Notes: a model not told the origin generated them from the sequence alone. A DNA stretch of 5,991 nucleotides from Thermoplasmata archaeon (GCA_021804185.1 JAJZKL010000089.1:1-5991), one strand, 5' to 3'. Numbered from the stretch's first letter, positions 1 to 5,264 are shown. Numbers and translations are program-made.

Positions 1-87
1 AAGTATGGTGTGAGGAGATAAACCTGCGATCCAGCTGGAGGATCCGTCAACAATAAGGGCATCTTTTCTTGGAGCCAATTCATTCAT
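1..87 (-). CDS. Possible start of a leftward gene, cut by the window edge
   Basis: On the minus strand an ATG at 87-85 opens a frame of 29 codons that is still open at base 1. The end of this peptide, AGLSPHTIL, lies inside the left arm of the inverted repeat. A TATA-like stretch (TAATATTTT on the plus strand at 111-119) is centred about 28 bases before the ATG, the spacing used by leaderless archaeal transcripts. The GLSPHT stretch recalls the N-terminal SAM-like domain of tyrosine recombinases, where a similar GLSPxT motif is common, but eight or nine residues are too few to assign a family. The frame is open upstream only back to a TAA at 141-139. This could equally be chance open frame within a non-coding repeat. 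Confidence 0.22.
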   Translation of the reverse strand, partial: MNELAPRKDALIVDGSSSWIAGLSPHTIL

Positions 88-249
88 AGGGATCCTGTAC
101 CTTGTGGGACTAATATTTTCCTTTTTCGTAATATGAACTTACCAGGTTCTCATTGGCTTCAAAATGGCTATGGTTCCTGGTCTTATACGCTACGCTTGAT
201 TAGTCACTTACAAATGCAGCAAGCAGGTTTATCTCCTCACACCATACTT
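1..249. repeat. Perfect 27-bp inverted repeat pair enclosing 195 bp
   Basis: Bases 1-27 are the exact reverse complement of bases 223-249 (27 of 27). The left arm begins with AAGTATGGTGTGAGG, and the right arm ends with CCTCACACCATACTT. The left arm begins at the first base of the window, so the repeat may be longer than is visible. Immediately inside the arms the match stops. The enclosed 195 bp does not contain a complete transposase on either strand. Possible readings are a MITE-like or insertion-sequence end, an invertible segment, or a duplicated and inverted gene start. The repeat itself is certain; its nature is not. Confidence 0.85.
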
Positions 250-294
250 TCCAGACGTTGTCTTTTTCTCATTGAGTGTGATTTAAACTTATTA

Positions 295-334
295 GTATCG
301 GAATTCGATATGTTTAAATATCGGTTTCCGATAC
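295..334. promoter_or_regulatory. Nested palindromic operator around the padR TATA box
   Basis: Two 17-base arms, GTATCGGAATTCGATAT (295-311) and ATATCGGTTTCCGATAC (318-334), are inverted copies of each other at 15 of 17 positions, separated by gtttaa. Each arm is itself a palindrome: TATCG/CGATA at 296-310, and a perfect TATCGG-TTT-CCGATA at 319-333. The arm centres are 23 bp apart, about two helical turns. A consensus-quality archaeal TATA box, TTTAAATA (313-320), sits in the spacer and second arm, so a dimeric repressor bound here would cover both the BRE side and the downstream side of the TATA box. The simplest inference is autoregulation by the PadR protein encoded just downstream. The TATA core is also near-palindromic, so a leftward transcript is possible. 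Confidence 0.75.
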
Positions 335-351
335 ATAAGATAGTGACAAAA

Positions 352-918
352 ATGAATGGATATGAACATCATAACAGGTACGGAAAAGAAGAAGGGAAAT
401 GGGTGGATGATCGCGGAACAAGAATGCATGAATGCAGGGGACGCATGGGATCAGACGAGGGTCACATGGGCAGCGGGCCCATGAGATTCCGCGGCTTGAG
501 ACCAATTGTTCTCGATCTTATCAGTGACAGCCCCAAGAAGGGATCAGAGATAATGGCTGCAATGGAAAAGACAACGGAAGGGAGATGGAAACCCAGTCCC
601 GGATCTATTTATCCTATGCTCGCAAGTATGGAAGAACAGGGGCTGATCCATAAGAATGCCGATGGCCGTTACTCCATTTCTGAAAGCGGGAAAAAGGAGA
701 TTGAATTCCACAGGAAAACAATGGTTGGTTTCAGGAGAAGATGGATGCCGGATGAACCGGAAGACATTCTGTCCCAGATCAACAGTTACATAAACTATTT
801 CAACGATATTGCTGACGATCTTTCAGGACAGAAATCTGCGCTTGCTGAGCTGAAGAACCGCATCTCCGGGCTTATTGAAAAGATTCCTGAAGAGCCGGCC
901 GACAAGAACAGCCAGTAA
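352..918 (+). CDS. PadR-family transcriptional regulator
   Basis: This 188-residue protein is a winged-helix DNA-binding regulator of the PadR family. The winged helix spans about residues 48-117 and contains the family signature W79-K-P-S-P-G-S-I-Y-P88, followed by the wing (GRYSIS, 105-110). Residues about 138-178 form the long C-terminal helix expected to mediate dimerisation. Residues 1-45 are an extra tail rich in His, Gly and Arg, with H6, H7, H26, C28 and H38 as possible metal ligands. I chose the ATG at 352 because the TATA box at 313-320 places transcription near 342-345, giving a leader of only about 8-10 bases with no Shine-Dalgarno. The frame stays open back to base 22, and an ATG at 133 is available, but using it would put the promoter and operator inside the gene. 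Shorter starts at M25, M32, M39 or M44 are possible. It is probably autoregulated; its other targets are unknown. Confidence 0.88.
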   Translation: MNGYEHHNRYGKEEGKWVDDRGTRMHECRGRMGSDEGHMGSGPMRFRGLRPIVLDLISDSPKKGSEIMAAMEKTTEGRWKPSPGSIYPMLASMEEQGLIHKNADGRYSISESGKKEIEFHRKTMVGFRRRWMPDEPEDILSQINSYINYFNDIADDLSGQKSALAELKNRISGLIEKIPEEPADKNSQ

Positions 919-927
919 ACCCCTATC

Positions 928-967
928 CCTTTTTAAAGGAACTTTATTTTTAACCTTTTTTTAATTA
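928..967 (+). terminator. Oligo-T terminator after padR
   Basis: Ten bases after the padR stop there is a small palindrome, CCTTTTTAAAGG (928-939), followed by the T-rich runs TTTATTTTT (943-951) and CCTTTTTTT (954-962). Archaeal intrinsic termination depends mainly on such T runs on the coding strand. The position at the end of a convergent gene pair fits. Confidence 0.5.
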
Positions 968-996
968 TTACACTGTTTTGGCAGGTAAATAATTAA
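961..996. terminator. A/T inverted repeat between convergent genes
   Basis: TTAATTATT (961-969) and AATAATTAA (988-996) form a perfect 9-bp inverted repeat with an 18-base loop, between the ends of padR and the MFS gene. A stem made only of A-T pairs is weak. It may help termination of the leftward transcript, which otherwise lacks a clear T run, or it may be compositional chance. Confidence 0.25.
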
Positions 997-1019
997 GGAC
1001 CGGACTAAGAAGTGCAGGA

Positions 1020-2288
1020 TCAGATTTTCTGGATTTTCCTGTTTATTATGCCTTTCTCCTTCAGATTTGGATTTCTGAAAATCATGCCGCTGAATATCAT
1101 GAAGATAACGATTGAACCAAGGCCGAATATATCAACTGCTGACCAGACCTTAAGTCCGTTGTATGCGAAGATGTAAAGGAATGTCGAACCAATGGATGGA
1201 CCCAGTGCCCGTCCTGTGGAATTCAGCATGCCTATGAAACCCATATACCTGGCCATTTTCCCCTCTGCAGCTATCTTTGAGACCACAGTATTGATCACTG
1301 GGGACGTAAGGTTCTCGCCCATGGTTATTATCAGCATATCAAACATAATGCCAACAAGATTATGTGAGAAGCTTACAATGAAGTATCCCACCGAGTAGAA
1401 TACTGCACCCAGTATCATTATGAATATGTCGGGAAATTTTTTCAGGCCCATTATCATTGGATACTGCCCTACAACTACTACTGTACCATTAACTGCATAT
1501 ATATAGCCAAGATCTGCTTCTGGTATTCCAATCTTTATGGATGCATAAACCGGGAAAGTTACACTGAACTGGGATGCAACCATTGTAACGAGGAACGTGG
1601 CAAGCCCGAATACTATCAGGTACTTGTCCAGGACCAGTAAGCTGAACCGTTCCCCGGCTTTTCTTGTGTGGTCCCTTTTTTTCCGGTCCCTGACCGTGAA
1701 TACGACCACCATGAACTGGACAAGGCTTGATATTGATACAAAAAGGAAGATTACATCCAGGCCGCTGTTGAACAGAAAAGATCCGATAAGGGGGCCTATG
1801 GCCCATCCCAGGTTTGAAAGAATTCGGTATATAACGTAACCTTTCATCCTCTGGTCGTCTTCAGTATAATCTGCAACTAGTGCCGAAGCGGCCGGAAATA
1901 TAAGTGCTCCGGAGGTTGCCGAGATTATGAAGACAACTATTACAAATATTATTGGAACCTTCAGGATGAGCATAAGCGACAATGAAAGATAAAGGGCGAA
2001 ACCAAGCATGCTTCCAATCACTATTGTGTTTTTTCTGCCAATTTTATCCGCAAGTCCGCCGCCCAGTAAGCTCACCACAATTGAAACAACTGACAGGAGA
2101 GTAAAAATGATCCCCACTTCATATATCGGGATTCCAAGATCAATATTGAAGAATATAGCCATGAAGGGCCATGTTGCACCGAATCCTATAGATCTGATTG
2201 ATGAGGCGACGCTAACCCCCCAGAGCACATGATTTGAAAAAAGAAGACGTTCCCCAAGCGCTTGTTTTACCGTGTAGGGTAAATTCAT
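1020..2288 (-). CDS. MFS transporter, 12 predicted membrane helices
   Basis: This 422-residue membrane protein belongs to the major facilitator superfamily, probably an MFS_1-type drug or metabolite carrier. Motif A is clear between helices 2 and 3: G77-G-L-A-D81-K-I-G84-R85-K86. Helix 5 carries R155 and a G165-P166 pair in the pattern GxxxGPxxG, like motif C of drug/proton antiporters. A second GP-containing helix occurs near 362-371 (ALGPSIGSTF). Hydrophobic segments lie roughly at 22-47, 56-78, 89-110, 112-138, 151-173, 178-199, 223-247, 260-282, 287-306, 311-333, 346-374 and 384-405. The charged central loop is at about 199-222. The length is normal for the family. The ATG is 21 bases after the preceding gene's stop, with no Shine-Dalgarno; a TATA-like TTTTTAATA lies too close to the ATG to serve it, so co-transcription with the upstream genes is likely. 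The substrate cannot be read from the sequence. Confidence 0.9.
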   Translation of the reverse strand: MNLPYTVKQALGERLLFSNHVLWGVSVASSIRSIGFGATWPFMAIFFNIDLGIPIYEVGIIFTLLSVVSIVVSLLGGGLADKIGRKNTIVIGSMLGFALYLSLSLMLILKVPIIFVIVVFIISATSGALIFPAASALVADYTEDDQRMKGYVIYRILSNLGWAIGPLIGSFLFNSGLDVIFLFVSISSLVQFMVVVFTVRDRKKRDHTRKAGERFSLLVLDKYLIVFGLATFLVTMVASQFSVTFPVYASIKIGIPEADLGYIYAVNGTVVVVGQYPMIMGLKKFPDIFIMILGAVFYSVGYFIVSFSHNLVGIMFDMLIITMGENLTSPVINTVVSKIAAEGKMARYMGFIGMLNSTGRALGPSIGSTFLYIFAYNGLKVWSAVDIFGLGSIVIFMIFSGMIFRNPNLKEKGIINRKIQKI

Positions 2289-2309
2289 GGGGTTATTAAA
2301 AATATGAGA

Positions 2310-2642
2310 TCAGGACGTGAAATCCAGACCCTGTGCTATAAGCTTTCCTGAGATAGATTTCTTTACGACAACCTCTTCCCTTCCTTTATCCACAGAAGAA
2401 AACACATTCTGGTCTATTCCAAGAAATATGCCATCCCCGGCAAAAATCCTGAGGTCTGGATCATCAGTTGGATTTTCAATACCCACCTCCGGTTCTATAA
2501 TTCTCTGGCACATACCGTCGGTGCATGGGGATTGTGATACGACAGTCCTGATGGTCAGGTACTTGCCGGTCATCAGTAACTTAACCACACCCCTGGAAAC
2601 AGTTATTTTCCCCTTGCCAACTGGAATTGTTATATCGACCAT
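2310..2642 (-). CDS. Conserved-looking orphan protein with a CxxxxC pair
   Basis: I do not recognise this 110-residue protein. It has no signal peptide or membrane segment. It looks mainly beta-stranded, with alternating hydrophobic stretches at 12-34, 66-76 and 89-103. Two cysteines, C40 and C45 (SPCTDGMCQR), are the only ones and could bind a metal or cluster or form a disulfide. An acidic, proline-containing segment, ENPTDDPDLR, follows at 56-65. The C-terminal third (GDGIFLGIDQNVFSS onward) loosely recalls the HesB/IscA fold, but the paired C-terminal cysteines of that family are missing, so I do not assign it. The ATG lies 8 bases after the pyrophosphatase stop, and the MFS gene begins 21 bases after its own stop, so the three genes almost certainly form one transcript. 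Coding status is supported by this tight spacing and by the absence of a better frame. Confidence 0.75.
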   Translation of the reverse strand: MVDITIPVGKGKITVSRGVVKLLMTGKYLTIRTVVSQSPCTDGMCQRIIEPEVGIENPTDDPDLRIFAGDGIFLGIDQNVFSSVDKGREEVVVKKSISGKLIAQGLDFTS

Positions 2643-2650
2643 GTTTTCAT

Positions 2651-3196
2651 TTATTTATATTTCTCATTGTATGCCTTGATGGATCTCTCAATATCCTTTA
2701 TGGCAGCTTCCTTTCCTTCCCAGCCGGTGACCTCCGTCTTCTTTTTTTCAAGTATCTTGTAGGTCTGGAAGAAGTTCAGTATCTCGTCCATAAGATGCAC
2801 GGGGAGGTCCTTGTAAGTCTTCACATCCCTGTAATACGGATCCTTGGTTGCAACCATCAGGATTTTATTGTCAAGTTCGCCCTGGTCAACCATCTTCATG
2901 AGTCCTATGGGTCTTGCAGAAAGAACTATTCCTGGAAGTGTCGGATGCGTAACCAGAACCATGGCATCCAGCGGGTCCCCGTCGTCGTAAAGCGTTCCTG
3001 GTACTGCCCCGTAATCAACAGGGTAGACAACTGATGAGTGCAGGACACGATCCAGTACTACTCCAGAGAACTCCTTGGAAATCTCATACTTGTTCCTGCT
3101 TCCCCTTGGTGTTTCCACAATAACATTAAGATCTTCAGGTGGATTTTTCCCTAGACTGACCGTATGCCAGTAACTGTCATTTTTTGAATTAGTCAT
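2651..3196 (-). CDS. ppa: Inorganic pyrophosphatase, family I
   Basis: This 181-residue cytoplasmic enzyme hydrolyses pyrophosphate to two phosphates with Mg2+, pulling biosynthetic reactions forward. The PPase signature D72-G-D74-P-L-D77-A is intact and supplies the metal ligands. Other family landmarks are E28 followed by R31-G-S-R-N-K-Y (31-37), R50, the YPVDYG segment (59-63), the acidic pair D104/D109 in MVDQGELD, and Y146-K147 near the C-terminus. By comparison with the E. coli enzyme these correspond to active-site positions. The length is typical for prokaryotic soluble hexameric PPases. It is the first gene of a minus-strand operon, with the orphan protein 8 bases downstream and the MFS gene after that. 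A TATA box centred about 28 bases before the ATG indicates a leaderless or near-leaderless transcript. Confidence 0.96.
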   Translation of the reverse strand: MTNSKNDSYWHTVSLGKNPPEDLNVIVETPRGSRNKYEISKEFSGVVLDRVLHSSVVYPVDYGAVPGTLYDDGDPLDAMVLVTHPTLPGIVLSARPIGLMKMVDQGELDNKILMVATKDPYYRDVKTYKDLPVHLMDEILNFFQTYKILEKKKTEVTGWEGKEAAIKDIERSIKAYNEKYK

Positions 3197-3212
3197 TGTG
3201 TGGTTATTTTAA

Positions 3213-3230
3213 GTTTCTATTTATTTATTA
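3213..3230 (-). promoter_or_regulatory. Promoter of the pyrophosphatase operon
   Basis: Read on the minus strand, TAATAAATAAATAG lies with its centre near 3224, about 28 bases before the ATG at 3196. This is the usual archaeal TATA-to-start distance, so transcription should begin at or within a few bases of the start codon. No Shine-Dalgarno is present between them, consistent with leaderless translation. Confidence 0.6.
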
Positions 3231-3246
3231 TGATTTCTGTTGGGAC

Positions 3247-3273
3247 CCGGAATTCCGGACTGGCTGACCGGAC
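3247..3273. promoter_or_regulatory. CCGGA-rich palindrome in the divergent region
   Basis: A perfect 12-bp palindrome, CCGGAATTCCGG (3247-3258), overlaps the first of two CCGGAC copies (3255-3260 and 3268-3273; 13-base period). It sits in a GC-rich patch between two A/T-rich promoters, about 20 bases upstream of the pyrophosphatase TATA box and about 70 bases upstream of the kinase one. The position and symmetry suggest a binding site for a dimeric regulator affecting one or both genes. No regulator can be named. Confidence 0.35.
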
Positions 3274-3316
3274 GAGGGATAGGGTTGTGAATTGAACAGT
3301 GCAGATGGGCTGGCGG

Positions 3317-3360
3317 CATAAGTTATATTAGCCAACATATTATCTTATGTAAAAAGGTGG
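3317..3360 (+). promoter_or_regulatory. Promoter and ribosome binding site of the kinase gene
   Basis: A TATA-like TTATATTA (3323-3330) would place the start of transcription near 3352. The sequence AAGGTGG (3354-3360) follows; its AGGTG matches the archaeal anti-Shine-Dalgarno and ends 7 bases before the GTG at 3367, which supports that start. The TATA region is flanked by a 6-bp inverted repeat, CATAAG (3317-3322) and CTTATG (3344-3349), which could be an operator or chance. Confidence 0.5.
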
Positions 3361-3366
3361 AATATT

Positions 3367-4356
3367 GTGGAAAAAACAGTTTCTTACAGTCCTTTACGTA
3401 TAAGTTTCGGTGGTGGCGGCACCGATATCAGTCCTTTTCCGGAGAAATATGGTGGAGCCGTCGTTAACACAACCATTGACCGCGGAGTTATGGCTACATA
3501 TGTGCCGGATCAGTATGGACTGGAAATTTCCTCCAGGGATTTCCTCAGGAGTTTTGTGCTTAATGAAAGCCCTGGAAGCAAAGATCTGCTGAACAAGATA
3601 CTTGGTCTTTTCGAAATGCATGGAATACTCAGGGGAAGGGTTGTGCTCAATGGCGATGTGCCTCCCGGTTCAGGACTTGGATCTTCCAGCGCACTTACAA
3701 CCTCCCTCCTAAATCTCATATATCACATAAAACATGAAAAGAGGACCTGGAGGGAGATAGCAGATGAAGCTTTCAGGCTTGAGCGGGACTATTTTGGCGT
3801 GATACTGGGAAAACAGGATCCTTTTGCCATATCAATGGGCGGATTCAAGTATATGGAATTTAATGGTGACAGTGTAGATTCAACTCCACTAAACCAGTTT
3901 TCTGACTTCATAGGGGACCTTGAAAAAAGGACACTTCTCCTGTATACCGGCAAGACCAGGGAAAGCTCACAGGTATTGAAGGATCAGGTTGCAAGCTCTT
4001 CAATGGGTGATGAGAATACCCTAGTCAATTTAAAAAGCATGAAAAAAATAGCCAATGATATGAAGTTGTGTGTCACAACCGGAAATTCAGACAGATTTAT
4101 AGAACTTATTAACGAAGGATGGAAGATCAAGAAAAAATTCGGGGAAAACGTCACCAACAGAACCATTGACGAGATTATAGAAAAGGCGTTATCCTCCGGA
4201 GCACAGGGAGCAAAACTTATGGGGGGCGGATCCCAGGGATTTATACTGATGATTGCCAGGAAGGGAGAAATAGAAAGCCTACAGAAAGAGATGATGACCT
4301 TTTCTGATCTTGTCATAAGGGTGAATTATGACTACGAAGGGATCAGGATATTCTGA
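3367..4356 (+). CDS. GHMP-family kinase, HddA-like sugar kinase
   Basis: This 329-residue cytoplasmic enzyme is a GHMP-superfamily kinase that transfers phosphate from ATP to a small sugar-like substrate. The N-terminus R11-I-S-F-G-G-G-G-T-D20 is typical of the subgroup containing D-glycero-D-manno-heptose-7-phosphate kinase (HddA) and related sugar kinases. The GHMP ATP-binding loop is P99-P-G-S-G-L-G-S-S-S-A109. The GKQD151PFA segment supplies the probable catalytic Asp, and the C-terminal GHMP motif is at about 281-291 (GAKLMGGGSQG). The length is normal. The start is GTG, supported by AAGGTGG 7 bases upstream. It is transcribed alone, divergent from pyrophosphatase. No other heptose or nucleotide-sugar gene is visible, so the substrate is uncertain: a heptose phosphate for surface glycans is one option, another phosphorylated metabolite an equal one. 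It does not resemble the mevalonate 3-kinase/decarboxylase-like branch of the family. Confidence 0.88.
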   Translation: MEKTVSYSPLRISFGGGGTDISPFPEKYGGAVVNTTIDRGVMATYVPDQYGLEISSRDFLRSFVLNESPGSKDLLNKILGLFEMHGILRGRVVLNGDVPPGSGLGSSSALTTSLLNLIYHIKHEKRTWREIADEAFRLERDYFGVILGKQDPFAISMGGFKYMEFNGDSVDSTPLNQFSDFIGDLEKRTLLLYTGKTRESSQVLKDQVASSSMGDENTLVNLKSMKKIANDMKLCVTTGNSDRFIELINEGWKIKKKFGENVTNRTIDEIIEKALSSGAQGAKLMGGGSQGFILMIARKGEIESLQKEMMTFSDLVIRVNYDYEGIRIF

Positions 4357-4417
4357 TCCTGACATTTGGCACCTGATCCTCATCTTAGATAATGAGTATT
4401 TTCAGTTTTCTGTTCCC

Positions 4418-4460
4418 TTTGACTTGAATATGGCAGTTGCCGTTTAAGCATAAAGTCAAA
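4418..4460. terminator. Nested inverted repeat at the convergent gene ends
   Basis: TTTGACTT (4418-4425) and AAGTCAAA (4453-4460) are perfect 8-bp inverted arms that overlap the NUDIX stop codon at 4456-4458. Inside the loop is a second small hairpin, GGCA-GT-TGCC (4432-4441). Upstream on the plus strand is a T-rich tract (4399-4420: TTTTC, TTTTC and CCCTTT runs). The whole lies between two converging genes and could act as a two-sided terminator or transcript 3'-end structure. Confidence 0.4.
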
Positions 4461-4944
4461 TCAGCCTGTTTTCGAAAGCAATAAAATCCAGGAGAATGCG
4501 GTAAGTAAGCCCCCATACTGTCCAGTCCTGAAAGAGAAAAGATTCGTAGCCTGATTCGGTCCTTGATGCAACCCTGCTGCCAAGCTTCACTTTTCTGACC
4601 TCGGATACTTCCGGTCCAGCAGAATAACCCGTAAGGGATTCCGCTTTTATAACAAACGGATGCACTTTTACCCAGCCTGCCCTGTTGGGTGATCTTGATT
4701 CCAGTTCTGCATGGATGGATTCCTTGCTGAAGCCCATGTTAACCTCTTCCATGACTTCCCTGATCACAGTATCCTGAGGTAGTTCTCCAGGTTTTGAGAA
4801 ACCACCGGGAAGAGCTATCTGGCCTGTCCATGGATCGTCTTCCCTTTCCATTCTTTTGATTAGTATTATTTCGCCCTTGCTGTAAATTATTCCAACTGCA
4901 GCATCTGTCCTGTTCAAAATATCCTCAGGCGTAGTTTCCACCAA
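4456..4944 (-). CDS. NUDIX hydrolase, CoA-pyrophosphatase-like
   Basis: This 162-residue cytoplasmic enzyme should cleave a nucleoside diphosphate linked to another group. The NUDIX box runs from G48 (GGFSKPGE54) to R62-E-V-M-E66-E67-V-N69-M, with the metal-binding glutamates present; the usual Gly near its end is Asn69. The preceding WTGQIALPGG (39-48) and the C-terminal WGLTYRIL (144-151) resemble the NudL/CoA diphosphatase group, so CoA or a derivative is a possible substrate; ADP-ribose or other dinucleotides cannot be excluded. The first codon after the DUF1805 stop is TTG (4944-4942), followed by GTG (4941-4939). Either may be the start, since the first ATG (M32) would remove a core strand. 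There is no promoter or clear Shine-Dalgarno, so translation probably depends on the upstream gene. Confidence 0.9.
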   Translation of the reverse strand: MVETTPEDILNRTDAAVGIIYSKGEIILIKRMEREDDPWTGQIALPGGFSKPGELPQDTVIREVMEEVNMGFSKESIHAELESRSPNRAGWVKVHPFVIKAESLTGYSAGPEVSEVRKVKLGSRVASRTESGYESFLFQDWTVWGLTYRILLDFIAFENRLI

Positions 4945-5235
4945 TTATGCAAGTTTTCCCAGTATATCCTTTACCTTATCACCAGGATTTATGCCCGCTG
5001 CCTTTGCCCCGGTTGTAACTCCGGCAACCTCTTTCGACAGAACGTCTTCAAGCGTGTTCACTCCTGTAACTCTTACTGCAACATCCCCGAGTTTTTCCGC
5101 TGCTTCCAGATTCAGGTATCCGCACATGACATAGCCCTTCTCTCCCTTGAGAACAAGCAAGGGAGCCTTCTGCATAGGCATCTTCATAAACTGGAAAACT
5201 TTTCCGTCCTGCTGATATGTATCTATCTCCAACAT
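4945..5235 (-). CDS. DUF1805 family protein (YunC-like)
   Basis: This 96-residue protein matches the DUF1805 family, a small alpha/beta domain found in archaea and Firmicutes (YunC) with no settled function. The family core is G34-Y-V-M-C38-G-Y-L-N-L, with the conserved Cys38 and Gly39, followed by EAAEKLGD (44-51) and the GVNTLEDVL segment (58-66), then a C-terminal GINPGDKVKDIL (81-92). The length is full for the family. The ATG at 5235 is about 26 bases from a TATA-like TTTTTAAT, indicating a leaderless start. The ATG four bases upstream is in a different frame. Its TAA stop is followed without a gap, in the same frame, by the NUDIX gene, so the two are co-transcribed and translationally linked. 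A shared role in metabolite clean-up is speculation. Confidence 0.9.
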   Translation of the reverse strand: MLEIDTYQQDGKVFQFMKMPMQKAPLLVLKGEKGYVMCGYLNLEAAEKLGDVAVRVTGVNTLEDVLSKEVAGVTTGAKAAGINPGDKVKDILGKLA

Positions 5236-5256
5236 ACATCAGTGATATCCCAGGGG

Positions 5257-5264
5257 ATTAAAAA
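5257..5264 (-). promoter_or_regulatory. TATA box of the DUF1805-NUDIX operon
   Basis: On the minus strand TTTTTAAT is centred about 26 bases before the ATG at 5235. No Shine-Dalgarno lies between, so a leaderless mRNA is expected. It sits in the same divergent region as the thermosome promoter. Confidence 0.5.

Noticed and set aside
141..181. ACCAGG/CCTGGT inverted pair inside the left-edge segment
   Set aside because: Only 6-bp arms with a 29-base loop and no supporting context; probably chance.
237..272. 11-codon minus-strand ORF starting MRKRQRLE and ending in the right repeat arm
   Set aside because: It could be the remnant of a leftward gene interrupted at the repeat, but it is too short to support and has no family resemblance.
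133..351. N-terminal extension of the PadR gene to an ATG at 133
   Set aside because: The frame is open, but the stretch would contain the inverted-repeat arm, the TATA box and the double palindrome, and its composition (few acidic residues, no recognisable domain) does not look coding.
1489..1806. 105-residue open frame on the minus strand inside the MFS gene
   Set aside because: It overlaps the MFS gene in another frame, and the protein is Pro/Cys/Arg-rich with no membrane or domain pattern.
2122..2135. Half-copy of the padR operator motif (TATCGGGATTCC) in the MFS gene
   Set aside because: It is inside coding sequence, lacks the second half and is explained by the encoded residues.
2294..2302. 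TATA-like TTTTTAATA just before the MFS gene
   Set aside because: It is only about 10 bases from the ATG, so transcription would start inside the gene; co-transcription from the ppa promoter is more likely.
2317..2679. 120-residue plus-strand frame opposite the orphan CxxxxC gene
   Set aside because: The minus-strand frame fits the operon spacing exactly; the plus-strand frame overlaps the pyrophosphatase end and lacks a promoter at the right distance.
2627..3034. 135-residue plus-strand frame opposite pyrophosphatase
   Set aside because: It is a shadow of a clearly conserved enzyme on the other strand, with no promoter or domain of its own.
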